Made by a program: the position numbers and the translations under genes. From Nageia nagi (lineage: Eukaryota > Pinophyta): a stretch of 64,000 bases of DNA. The notes under the pieces are model-generated. The model was not told the DNA's origin. It was given only the letters and a program-made list of their open reading frames with translations, and did not search any database. The stretch is from positions 187,178,001 through 187,242,000 of the forward strand of contig JBITNC010000001.1 of the NCBI GenBank assembly GCA_050084985.1. Reading direction: 5' to 3'. Below are positions 12,231-22,243 of this stretch, in pieces. Within the stretch, counting starts at the first letter, position 1, and every line of letters starts with the position of its first letter.

Positions 12231-12444
12231 TGAATCTACATCTCCCTTCCATGTGAAAAACATGCATCAACTAAACATGAACTATAGTGGAGCATAATAT
12301 CTTGATGGATTGATTGAAGAGTTACATATTAAATATGAGAATACTATAAAATTCCTAAACTCAATATTTTAAGTAGATCCAAACTATATTGTCATTGAGC
12401 TTAAAACTTTAGTATTGACTTTGATTAAAAATTAACTTAGAGGT
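12231..12444 (+). other. Protease to RNase H linker
   Basis: Degenerate sequence continuing the plus-strand reading of the Tat-like relic. No domain recognised. Confidence 0.35.
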
Positions 12445-12835
12445 TTTGAGGTATGGGATAAGCACTTTAACAAAGCTAGATCCAAAGTTGGAGTAGGATG
12501 TAGTGTAGTATTTAAATATCCTTCAAAAGGAGTGAAGAAGTTTTTATTCTAGTTCACTTGGAACCCCACCAATAATGCAACAAAATATGAAGCGTTATGT
12601 CTAATACTAGACTAGACTACCAAAATGGGTATTCAATGAATTTAGATATTCAAAGAATCAGAGTTGGTAATCAACAAAGTGATTGATAAGTGCTTATCTA
12701 AACGCCACTACATAAGAGCATAGAGAAATAGATTTTAGTACCTATATGAGAGCTTTTGTATTATCAATTTTATATTTATCCATAGGACCAAGAATGTAGA
12801 GGCGGACACATTGGATCAAAAGGGAGCATAGTTTG
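12445..12835 (+). pseudogene. Second (archaeal-type) RNase H domain upstream of RT
   Basis: One frame reads WDKHFNKARSKVGVGCSVVF (about 12455-12514), a strand-turn-strand that matches the opening of RNase HI-like domains, then NPTNNATKYEALCLIL with the helix Glu. KESELVINKV follows, aligning with the usual GDSELVINQV motif in which the Asp is replaced by Lys-Glu. It ends IHRTKNVEADTL, the R-x-x-N-x-x-AD terminal Asp motif. The TNNATEYEAL and ELVINQV wording is characteristic of the extra RNase H of plant Tat elements. Internal stops show it is dead. Its place before RT, with the ordinary RNase H after RT, is the notable point. Confidence 0.75.
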
Positions 12836-13300
12836 ATCCAACTAAATATATATTTAGGAAAAAAAGGTATGAATGTAAAATACAAAATGTTAGTACAAGA
12901 AAATGAATGCTTTTTTCAAGTATTCAATGATGATAAGCATATCATTAAATTTATAATTGAAGAGCTCTCATGTTGGGACTCTGAAGCTATAGAAGAATCC
13001 TACCACGAGTAGGATATTATTCAATTAGAAAATAATGCATTACTAAGAGGTATTATTTATTATGAGAAAATATTCAATAAATAAGGTTGTACAAGGAGAA
13101 AATAGTTAGTAATTAAATAAAATACCTTTAAAGATGTAGAAATAGCTCCTAGGAACATCCTAAAGATTGGATAATAGACTATTATAGAAAAAACAAGAAA
13201 GATGATGGAATTTTGTAAGGATTTTTTTGAAATCATAGCTTGGGAATATAATGATATTAAGTCCTATGAAAAATATGTAATTAAATACAAAATAGATTTA
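12836..13300 (+). other. Spacer between second RNase H and RT
   Basis: Degenerate plus-strand sequence within the Tat-like relic with no named domain. Confidence 0.35.
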
Positions 13301-14560
13301 GTTGATGGTACAAGGTTGGTTTGGCAAAAATAGAGACTAGTTAATCCCTTGATTAAGATGGTTATGAAGCAATAAGTGTTGAAACTCTTCAATATTGGTA
13401 TCATCTACCCAATCAAACATTCAAGTTAGTTGGAAAATTTAGTCTTGGTAAGGAATAATAATGAATACATATAGCTCTATTTAGATTTTTGGAACCTAAA
13501 CAATGCATCCTTGAAGGATAACAACCCCTTACCGCAAATGGGACAAATCTTGCATATTATTGTTAGTGTGAAATGTTTCTCTTTGATTGATGGAATTTTA
13601 GGTTATAATCAAGTATGGGTAAATGATTAATACTAATACAAAATGTCATTCACCACTAAGTAGGAAATATTTTCCTTCCATAGAATGACCTTTTCCCTAT
13701 CTAATATCGAAGCAACTTTTTAGAGAACAATGGCCCACACATTTAGAGAATTGGTAAATAAAATTTCCCTAGATGATATTACAATGTTCTCTCATAAAAC
13801 AAATAATCATGTACAACACCTCTAGCAAGTATTCTTAAAGTGCTAAAAGTTTTTGATCTTATTGAATAATCCTAAGAAGTCCATATTCACTATTGAAGAA
13901 GGGAAGTTATTGGTACATATCATTTCTAAGAAAGGATGGTCAATTCATGCAAACTGGGTAAGTGTTATTTCTAAGTTAACTCTTCATTCTAATAAAAAGG
14001 CCATTTAATCATTCTTAGGTCAAGTTAACTTTGTAATAAGTTTCATCCAAGATTTTACTAGAATCATAAGGCCTATTATATAGATGCTGAAGAAAGAAGT
14101 GCCATTCAACTAGATCCTAAAGAGGAAAGATGCTTTTGAAAAAAATCAAGTTAGCAATAATGAGATCATGAATAGAGTTTATCCAAGAATTCATTATGTA
14201 TTGTTATGAGAAAGGGAAGAGTATTTTAGTTTTTCTAACTCAAAAAAGAGATAATAATGAAGAATATCTAATAACCTTATTTAGTAAAACTCTACAAAAT
14301 CATGAATAAAGGTCTATTTTTATTAAGAAAAAGTATGTCCTACATGAAAGCTCTTAGCAAAATCAAGCATTTTATATTTCAAATCAAGGTATTAGTGCTA
14401 ACAACACACCCAAATGTAAGAAACTATATCTTGCAAGGAGAATTGGTAGAAGGCAAAGTCAAATGTATCACCAAGATTAATCAATATGATATGGAGGTAA
14501 GGGCTACTAAGGACATAATTCAAGTAGATACCTCTGCACAACTAGTTTTTTTTGAATAAG
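13301..14560 (+). pseudogene. Tat-like RT and canonical RNase H
   Basis: The RT runs from DGTRLVWQK near 13310 through LVLVRNNNEYI, LYLDFWNLNNASLKDNNPLP, FSLIDGILGYNQV and MTFSLSNIEATF to the catalytic LDDITMFS at 13769-13792 (both Asp kept). VFLKC-KFLILLNNPKKS, KLLVHIISKKGW and SFLGQVNFV follow. The connection ends near 14150. An 85-codon open frame (14302-14559) continues with ALSKIKHFIFQIKVLVLTTH, NYILQGELVEGKVKC and INQYDMEVRATKDI, the standard tail of a Ty3 RNase H. Several in-frame stops are present, for example in the first RT blocks. Confidence 0.85.
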
Positions 14561-14689
14561 AAGTACAAAATCATTAAGGTGATACCACATAACAAAGAGG
14601 CTACATAGACCAACTAATAGGATACTTTTGATATGGAAGATTCTTGGAACACCTCAATGCCTCATAGTGAAGAAGATTCAAGTTGCATG

Positions 14690-15850
14690 CCCTACTTTAT
14701 ACTATAGAAGGATATTTTCTTCATAATAAGAGTCATGACATAGTATGTATGAGGTGCATAAGGATAAAAGAATTAGATTTTATAGTTAAAGAATTTTATT
14801 TTTGATCAGTTGAGGGGCATTTCTTAGGATACAAAATAGTAATAAAGATCATGTAAGTAGGGTACTATTGGCCCATAATCTTTAAATATGCTTTTAAATT
14901 CTCTAAAAAGTATGATAAATACAACCTCTATATTGGAAGGAGAAGGATCACAACCCTATCTTTACAATTGATCATGTTCAAGGAGCCTTTCCAACAATGG
15001 GGATTAGACATCATTGAAGTCATAAATCTAAATTCTTCATTTGATCAAAATTTCATATTGAATGCAATGGATTATTTCAGCAAATAGGTAGAAGCAATTT
15101 CAACTAAGAATGCAAAACAAGAGATAATTATAACCTTTATTGAGAAGCTTAACTCTAGTTATGGAATCCTAATAGTAATTATATTAGATAACAACCTGAC
15201 ATTCTTAAGAGAAAAGGTAACAAAGTTTGTAATGAAGTATGAGATTTATTGTAATACATTCAAAATAATACCTTCAAGGTAATGGTTTGGTTAAGTGTAC
15301 TAATGAAAACTTACTTTGAATCCTAAAGAGAATTATATATGAGAATCAAAGAGACTAGGATAAGAAATTGGACTTGGCTCATTGGGAAGACCACATCATA
15401 ATAAATACATTAACTAAGAATTTCCCTAACAATTTGATTTATGGGAAAATATAAATATTACCCATCCATATTCAACTCCCAACACTAAGGATTTTGCAAG
15501 AATATGATATTCCAAAATTCAAGCTCATGTAGGTGGTGCTATGTGAATGATTGCATCTAGAAGAGGTAAGAAATGATTATATGAGGAGCTTTTGAAAAGG
15601 AATAATGTGGTCAAGAGATGGTTTGAAAAGAAGAAAGATACATTGAAATATTTCAAAGAAGGAGAATTGGTTTTGAAATGGGATGAAGATAGAGCTAAGC
15701 CCAAAACACACCTTAAGTTTGATTCTATGTAGTATGAGTCCTACATCATCAATAAAGTGAAGAAGTTCAATTCTTTTGAACTATCTTGATTATATGGTTA
15801 TATTTTGCTTATTCCAATCACTATTTTGCATTTAAAACCATATTCTACTT
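14690..15850 (+). pseudogene. Tat-like integrase relic
   Basis: The zinc-binding end is partly visible around 14815-14960 (GHFLGYKIVIKIM then YDKYNLYIGRRR, with the Cys pair lost). The core reads FQQWGLDIIEVINLNSSFDQ (first Asp, about 15000-15030), AMDYFSK, FIEKLNSSYGILIVIILDNN (second Asp). The tail reads RWFEKKKDTLKYFKEGELVL and KNFNSFELS-like wording, finishing with HLKPYST near 15850. These are the typical order and phrasing of Tat integrases. Stops interrupt it. No chromodomain follows, as expected for Tat. Confidence 0.82.
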
Positions 15851-15860
15851 AAATGTTAAC

Positions 15861-16149
15861 AATACATCACCAGTTATATTGTATATTAATGTACATATGT
15901 ATGCTTAGTATTAGATCATTAATGTAGGTTTATGTGCCATTGATTATATTTAGTAAGTGGGAAAGGAATAGTTCAGATTAGATCTTTTACTCAATAGTGG
16001 GATTATTACATGGGAACATTTAATGCTTCATAGGGCTCAAAAAAAAAACTCCCCCTTCAAACATTTATCCATTTTGTATGCAAAGTGGTAATTCAAATTC
16101 GATAGAGAGACAATTTGAAATTTGCAATGAAGAGGACTTAGTGCTCAAA
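15861..16149. other. Spacer between Tat-like relic and E3
   Basis: No coding signal. A run of A followed by CTCCCCC near 16040-16060 is the only compositional feature. The last five bases, TCAAA, form the left target duplication of E3. Confidence 0.45.
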
Positions 16150-16542
16150 TGTTAGGATCTCGTATCCTAACATTTACTTATATTATATTACTTAATTAAT
16201 TTGATTATCAATATATATTATATTATAAGGTGCACCAACATGAGTTGTAAGGCAAATCGACATTTTATCTTAAAAGGTTGATTAGGGTTAGGGTAGGATG
16301 ACTATAAATACGTGTAGGAGAGTAATATACAGTATCTTGACAAATATATTATTTTTAGTTGTAAGGAGGTATCCCTCTTGAAGTGGCCTATGATTCATTT
16401 TTCTATTAGTAAAGTTTATCTATTGTGATCTTGCTACTATTTGATTTGTATTGTTATTTTGTTAGGATTTAAATCTATTGCTATTTCATATTTCATTATC
16501 ATTTAGCTTAAATCCCATTTTATATCTTTTAGGTTCCAATCA
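16150..16542 (+). repeat. E3 5' LTR (393 bp)
   Basis: TG...CA termini. The first 23 bases form a hairpin with perfect 9-bp arms TGTTAGGAT and ATCCTAACA. A TATA-like TATAAATA lies at 16303-16310 and the R-U5 part follows. It aligns throughout with 26962-27354. Confidence 0.92.
16303..16310 (+). promoter_or_regulatory. TATA box of E3 5' LTR
   Basis: TATAAATA within ACTATAAATACGTG. The same octamer is conserved at 27115-27122 in the 3' LTR, in the place expected for the U3 promoter. Confidence 0.6.
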
Positions 16543-16544
16543 TT

Positions 16545-16557
16545 TGGTATCAGAGAC
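16545..16557 (+). promoter_or_regulatory. E3 primer-binding site, Met tRNA type
   Basis: TGGTATCAGAGAC starts two bases after the LTR end and matches the first 11 bases of the usual plant initiator-Met tRNA site. Confidence 0.88.
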
Positions 16558-17166
16558 ACATTTTTGGAATGTATGGGTAGGTAAAATACCTATTTTTATC
16601 CAAACCCAACCAAAATACCATCAAAATATTTCTATATTTTGAAACTAGATCAAGTTGAAGACTTAGAGATTACCCATTTCTAACTGAAATGCTACTATAG
16701 TTTTTTCAAAAACTTGTGATCACATCGAGTTAAAAACCTAGAATTTGCCTATTTTATAGCTAAAACTCTACCAAATATTTTCAAAAAATTCATGATTTTT
16801 TTCTAACCATAGTTCATGAACCTCACTATGTATCAACCTTCAAACTACAACCAACCATCAATTCTAAAAAACAAATCTTTTTTTCTTTAGAACCATAGAT
16901 TTCCTTACTGTAAATAGTAACTATAAAAAATGGGTAAAATCTTATGAGTTTGTTATCTTCCAAATTATAAAGAATTAGTTGATTCTAACAAGGCCTATTC
17001 ATTACCTATGGTAATGATTTTTTTTAAAGAGTATAAACTTATTAAAATCATCATTTTGAGACCTATCTAATTGTGATTAATTTTTCTTTATAATCATTTT
17101 GATATATAGAACCTAAATACTTTTTTAGTTTTTAAAAATAATAGCTTTGAAAAATAGTATTTTCTA
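16558..17166 (+). other. E3 leader between primer site and gag
   Basis: Untranslated leader of E3. No open frame or extra domain is visible. Confidence 0.5.
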
Positions 17167-17169
17167 GAT

Positions 17170-17417
17170 GGTTGATATGAGAAGATCCATTGCTCTAGAA
17201 AAGTTATCTCAAAGAATTGATTACATGGAGGAACATATTGATGATATCCACCTACCAACTACCATTATTGAACTCAAAAAGCCAATGGAAGCTATAACTT
17301 TCAATTATGGTTCCTTTAATAAAAACCTTCAACTTCTTTAATAAGAATCAATTGCACACACATTATTAGGTTCAAGTGGGTTTAATAGATCTCAACCACA
17401 TATCAACAAGAGTTTTA
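17170..17417 (+). pseudogene. E3 gag, N-terminal part before E2
   Basis: Begins MVDMRRSIALEKLSQRIDYM near 17167 and continues with a helical acidic-basic stretch, as in the N-terminus of many plant Ty3 Gag proteins. It is cut at 17417 by the left end of E2. The pentamer TTTTA at 17413-17417 pairs with CTTTA at 22967-22971. Stops occur near 17340. Confidence 0.65.
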
Positions 17418-18140
17418 TGATCCAAATTAGATCATGTGTTAGGTTATCTTTTCAAGAGTAGTACTCATTCCAAAGGTATTTGTGCTTGGAGATAGACCAA
17501 AGACCAAAATCTAAAGTTTTTTGGCATTTAGTTTTAGGCTACCAAAAACATGCAAATTGTTGATTTTAGGCCATTAACGGTATGCATATTGATGAGTCAA
17601 TAGGGGCATTTGAAGAGATAGTGGCATTTTGGAAGACTAAGTGATTCAGGTTCCTTAGTTGATGTTTTAGAGTGTTTTAAAGGCTTATGTAATGTTGTAT
17701 CTTATTATTTTAATTCTAAATGAGGATTATAGAGTTTTGGGATTTTATAATTGTAATAGTTTGAAGGAATACCAATAGTCATTCTAGAATTGTTGTAGGT
17801 CTGAGATTGTTTCTTCTTGCTATAGGATATTGCAGTAATTGTAGGAGATCGTATTGCCATTGTGTTGATGGTATTTCTCTAGGAATGTAATATTGTAATG
17901 TCCATAAACAATGAGAAGAGAAGGCTCTAATTCCATGTTGGATTAGCCCACATTAGGTGAACCAAGGTAAATCATTGTATTGATCTTATTGTGTGTTTGA
18001 GATTGCTAGTTTATGTTTTACATTGTGCAATTTTCAAAATTATATGCAATTTGTATGATCTCATAATGGTGAATGTATTTTCTTTCAAATATATAAGTGA
18101 GGATTTGAGTATGCTATAAGAATCTGATTATTACAAATCA
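17418..18140 (+). repeat. E2 5' LTR (723 bp)
   Basis: Starts TGATCCAAATTAGATCA, ends TTACAAATCA. End-to-end match to 22244-22966 and to both E1 LTRs. Confidence 0.94.
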
Positions 18141-18142
18141 TG

Positions 18143-18154
18143 TGGCATTAGAGC
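18143..18154 (+). promoter_or_regulatory. E2 primer-binding site
   Basis: TGGCATTAGAGC, two substitutions from TGGTATCAGAGC. Located two bases after the LTR end, in the same place as in E1. Confidence 0.8.
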
Positions 18155-18371
18155 TTCTGTATGTCAAATTTGGAGCCAAAATTTTGGGTATTTTAAGCCA
18201 CTAATGGTGTGTTTTTTTATGTTTGGGAGGAGATCTCAAAGACCAAAATTGATTCTAGAGGATCCTAAGATTGGTTAAAAGGGTAAAGTGATTGAAATGG
18301 ATAATGTGAAAGAGCAATAATATACTATTTATACCATTATATATGCTGATTTTGAAAAGAGATTTTCAAAA

Positions 18372-18776
18372 ATGGAGAATCATTTGGCTGAGTTGTTGGT
18401 TGCTAGAGCAAATGCAAATGTCAATCAAAGATATCATGATGTATTTGGGAGACCTGATTCATCATCTTCATCAAATCAAGTTCCATTTAAGGCGGAGGCC
18501 AAAGTGTACATTCCTACTTTTAGAGGAGAGGTTGATGTAGAAAAGATGAATAATTGGTTGAAACACTTGCAAGTTTATTTCCAAATTTATGGTGTTGTAA
18601 ATGATGTTGATAAATTCTCTTTTGCTAGATTAAATATGAGTGGACATGCTTTATTTTGGTGGGAAACTTATGTAGAAACTCTTAATCATGGAAACTTATC
18701 TAAAATATCTTCTTGGAATGAATTTAAGGAGTTGTTAAGAGATCAATTCTATCCATTAGGACATCATAATAAATAA
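18372..18776 (+). pseudogene. E2 gag, N-terminal 134 codons open
   Basis: The longest gag frame in the window. After a helical start (MENHLAELLVARANANVNQR) comes a Ser-rich linker, then the capsid-type Retrotrans_gag segment VYIPTFRGEVDVEKMNNWLK, SGHALFWWETYVETL, SSWNEFKELLRDQFYP. These match the established Ty3 capsid pattern of a Trp-containing helix followed by W-x-x-F-x-x-x-F. The frame ends at a stop after GHHNK. Homologous sequence continues in broken form to about 19190. A second overlapping frame at 18343-18540 is a shadow. The start is supported by the matching E1 start. Confidence 0.85.
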
Positions 18777-19148
18777 TTGATGAAATGAAAATTCTTTATA
18801 CAACAAAGAGGAAAAAATATTCAAGAATACACTATTGAATTTTAAAAATAAGCTACTTTTCTTGGGGTTTCACTAAAATATCTTCAAACTTTAATGAAGT
18901 ACATTAGAAGTTTACATAATCATTTGCAAAAGACTATCATGTTGTTTAATCCTACTAATCTTGATCAAGTGTGTGTTTAAGCGTAATACTTAGAAGAGGA
19001 TGGTAAAGCAAGGAGACAATATGATGAATACAAGAAGGCTTCTAATTCAAGGGGAGAAAAAGAGAAAGGTAAATCTCAAGATAAAGGAAAAGGTAAGCAA
19101 GAAACTAAGACCACTGATATTTCAAAGAAAAAAGGTGATGGTAGACAT
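18777..19148 (+). pseudogene. E2 gag C-terminal part, broken
   Basis: Frames resembling IQEYTIEF, a leucine-rich segment and a Lys/Gly-rich linker before the knuckle. Interrupted by at least two stops. Colinear with E1 5710-6050. Confidence 0.7.
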
Positions 19149-19190
19149 TGTAGTCATTGTAATAAAGATGGTCATGTTGATGATAAATGT
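19149..19190 (+). other. E2 gag CCHC zinc knuckle
   Basis: The 14 codons read C-S-H-C-N-K-D-G-H-V-D-D-K-C, an exact C-x2-C-x4-H-x4-C retroviral-type knuckle that binds genomic RNA in Gag. It is preceded by a lysine-rich stretch and followed immediately by a stop. In E1 the matching place has lost the first Cys pair. Confidence 0.88.
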
Positions 19191-19394
19191 TAAAAATTAC
19201 ATTCAAAATTACATCCATATATGCATAAGAATAAGGAGAAAACTAATTCTATAGTTCTTAGATGTGATGATATTGAGGGAAGTTCAGATGTTGATGAGAA
19301 AGTAAATTGTTCAGCCATTCAAAAGGTTGAAGCTCCTCAAGACATTGAAGAGTAAAGGATTCAATTATTCCACCTCAAAATCTAAATTAATAAA

Positions 19395-19953
19395 ACCAAA
19401 GTAGATTGCATTATTGATCTAGGTTCTCAAGAGAATTTGATTTTAGATACTATGGTGAGTAATTTGGGATATGGAAACTTTCAACCATTCAAATCCATAT
19501 CCTTTGGGTTGGGTGCATCGCAATGCTAGTTTGCAAGTCACTAAGCAATGTAAGTTAAAATTTGATATTTATGGAAAGTACATTGATTAAGTTGTGGTTG
19601 ATGTTGTTCCTTTAGACATTTGTGGTGTTATTATTGATAACCATTATATGTGGGATAGATATGGTATCTATTACAAAAGATTGAATAAATTATTATTGGT
19701 GAAGTATGGAAAGATGTTTCTACCTAGTGCATATAAAAGTAGGAAAAAGTTACCTTTGGTCACTAGTAATCATGTAAAACATCTTGTAAATTCTTCTAAA
19801 ATGTTTATTCTGATCATGGTGAAAATAAAAACCTCATGTGAGGTGAATCTCATGCTGTTAGTGGCATGCAATACTGATTTTAAGCCATCAACACATGCAA
19901 AAGAGAGGAATAGATGCAAGATTTGGTTTAGAAGTTTACTAACTTATTTATAG
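19395..19953 (+). pseudogene. E2 protease and start of RT region
   Basis: VDCIIDLGSQENLILD places the D-L-G-S active site at 19416-19427, followed by the flap-like region and MVSNLGYGNFQPF. From 19594 a 119-codon open frame covers the protease C-terminus (YMWDRYGIYYKRLNKLLL) and a linker. The frame ends at the deletion joint where the RT is lost (about 19944-19955). Confidence 0.75.
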
Positions 19954-19990
19954 TTCTACTTGGGAAGAACATCTTGTAGATCTTAGATAA

Positions 19991-20690
19991 GTGTTTCAAA
20001 ATTTTCATAGGGAGAAGTTATTATTGAAACATTCAAAATATGAGTTTGGCAAAGAGTCTTTGGTGTATTTGGGCCATGTTATTAGTCATGGACAACTTAA
20101 GATAAATCCTAGTAAAGAAAGTGCTATAGTGGATTGGCCAAGGCCATCTAATGTAACTAAAGGAGTTTCTTAGGTGTTGTCTAATATTTGATAAAGTTTA
20201 TTGTTTATTTTTCTCATATTGTTTCACCTTTACATGATCTAACTGGCAAGAGGCAAGTTTTTCAATGGGGGAAACAACAACAAACATCTTTTGATACTTT
20301 GAAGCAAAATATTATTTGTGCACCTATGCTAGCACTTCCTAATTTTTAGAAGCCATTTGAAGTGGAGATTGATGCAATTGAATATTCCATAGGAGTCATT
20401 TTGTTACAAGAAGGTAAACAAATTTGCTATCATTCTAAAACATTTAGTGGGACTATTTTGAATTATCCTACTTATGATAAGAAAATGTATGCATTGGTTC
20501 AAGTTGTTAAAAAGTGGAAACATTACTTGATGAAGAAAGAAATAATCATTCATACTTATCATCAACCATTAAAGTATTACAAATTGAATCAAAATTGCAA
20601 CAAACTAAACACTATAGATGGATGGGTTTTTTGCAACAATTTCATATAGTGATTAAGTATAAGAAAGGAACATAGAATAAGGTTGTTTAC
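19991..20690 (+). pseudogene. E2 RT connection and RNase H, catalytic residues lost
   Basis: Open pieces read FHREKLLLKHSKYEFGKESL and VYLGHVISHGQLKINPSKES (the connection after the RT thumb), then RNase H: FEVEIDAIEYSIGVILLQEG (first Asp kept), YDKKMYALVQ (catalytic Glu replaced by Lys; E1 has YDKEMYALVQ) and IIIHTYHQPLKY (next Asp replaced by Tyr; E1 has HIDHQ). So RNase H would be inactive even if translated. Several stops separate the pieces. Confidence 0.82.
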
Positions 20691-20864
20691 ATGCTTTCTA
20701 GGCCACCTGTAACTATAGATTCCACACCATCAATGGCATGTAATACTAATTTTTGGCTATCAGCAATGTGTAAACTAGTGAGTTCCCTCTTAGTGCTAAA
20801 ATTTCTTCCATTTCTATCTGAGTCATTTTCAGAGGCATATGTGCAAGCTACTAACTTTAAATAA

Positions 20865-21990
20865 GTGTATGAACAATTATCTTCATCTAGGTCCAAGTAT
20901 GAGGGTTTGGATGAATTTCATTTACAAAATGGACTTCTTTATCATTTTAATGCATTATGTGTACTTGTAGATGAAAGTAGTGTACTGATTAGAGAATCAC
21001 ATACTTCAAATATTATAGGACATTTTGGGGTTGGAAATACATTGTACAATTTGCAAAGGTATGTATATTGGACAAATATGCAAGATCAAGTTGCCAAGTA
21101 CATAAGGGGGTGTTCTTTATGTTGCATTAGTAAGCCAAATAATAAGAAATTTGGTTTGTATCAGCCACTTCTAGTACCTTCACATCCATGGGAGTGTATC
21201 TTAATAGATTTTGTGGGAGAATTGCCTATGACTAAGAAGGGTCATGACTTTTTATTTATTTTTATGTATAGATTTAGCAATATGTGTGTTTTGACTCAAT
21301 GTAAAAGGAATATAATAGGATAAGATGCTGCAAATTTGTTCTTTTCTCATGTTTGAGTTCATTTTGGATTACCTAATTCCATTATTTCAAATAGAGATAG
21401 TAGATTTTTGGATAAGTTTTGGACATGTTTGTGGAAAATGATGGATACAAGGTTGAAGATGAGTACTACTTTTCATCCTCAAATAGATGGACAAATTGAG
21501 GTGGTGAATAGGACAGTAGTTCAGCTCTTAAGGGGTTATTGTAGCAAACATCCTAAGTCTTGGGATGAACATATTGAATATATCTAACATGCATATAATA
21601 GGGTAATTCATTATTCCATTAATAAGAGTCCTTTTGAGACTAGTTTTAGTTATTTACCACCTTCACCTTTTGATTGTGTGTTTGGGAAACAAAAGGATGA
21701 AGAAGATTCACTTGAGAAAGTGGAAAAGCAAGCTAAAAGATTTGTTGTAAAGCAAATTCATTTGAAAGTGCAAGAGCAACTTTAGACAAGCCAAGCTGAG
21801 TACAAGATGAGACATGAAAAATATAGAGTTGACCATAAGGTTCATATGGAAGACCATGATTGGTTGCATCTTAGTAAGGAGAGGTTGCAAGGACCAGCCA
21901 AGAAGTTGAAACCTATAAGGTATGGACCATTTGAGATTGTGGATCAAGCAAGTGAGAATGCTTTTAGATTGAGCCATCTATGTTGACTAA
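20865..21990 (+). pseudogene. E2 integrase, near full length
   Basis: A 152-codon open frame (20865-21323) holds the zinc-binding HHCC set (RESHTSNIIGHFG, then CSLCCISK) and the start of the core, IDFVGELPMTKKGHDFLF with the first catalytic Asp. In the next frame, IISNRDSRF shows Asn where active copies have the second catalytic Asp (E1 has ILDRDSRF). FHPQIDGQIEVVNRT keeps the Glu motif. The remainder to about 21990 covers the SPFET region and a tail resembling YGPFEIVDQASENAFRL. Minus-strand frames at 20687-20896 and 21708-21977 are shadows. Confidence 0.85.
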
Positions 21991-22230
21991 AGATGAAGTA
22001 GGTTTAGATCAGAATTTTCCATCTCTTGATGACTTAACTCCTAATACTATGGATGAACTCAAGGAGGATTCCATATTGCAAAAGAAGGTTCATGCTACAA
22101 GAAGAGTTGAGACAGAGCTATGGTTGGTTGGATTGAAAGGATAGAAACCTAATAAAGCTAAGTGGATGGACAAGTCAAAAGTTGGGTAGTTGTATCTTCA
22201 TCTATGCATTTGTGGGACCAAATGCTTCTC

Positions 22231-22243
22231 CATTGGGGAGGTG
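22231..22243 (+). other. E2 polypurine tract
   Basis: CATTGGGGAGGTG lies directly against the 3' LTR. Purine-rich tracts in this place prime plus-strand synthesis in LTR retroelements. Confidence 0.75.

Larger units (their letters stand above)
10250..15860 (+). mobile_element. Tat-like Ty3/gypsy relic with extra RNase H
   Basis: An interior of about 5.6 kb on the plus strand reads gag, protease, a second RNase H-like domain, RT, the normal RNase H and integrase. The RT wording (NLNNASLKDNNPLPQMGQIL, and LDDITMFS in the catalytic box) and the double RNase H are hallmarks of the plant Tat lineage (established knowledge). It is heavily interrupted by stops. I found no LTR pair. The left end meets the right border of E1 and the right end is followed by E3, so its LTRs may have been lost or displaced. 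Confidence 0.82.

Noticed and set aside
21708-21977. 89-codon minus-strand frame in E2
   Set aside because: Antisense shadow of the integrase C-terminal part.
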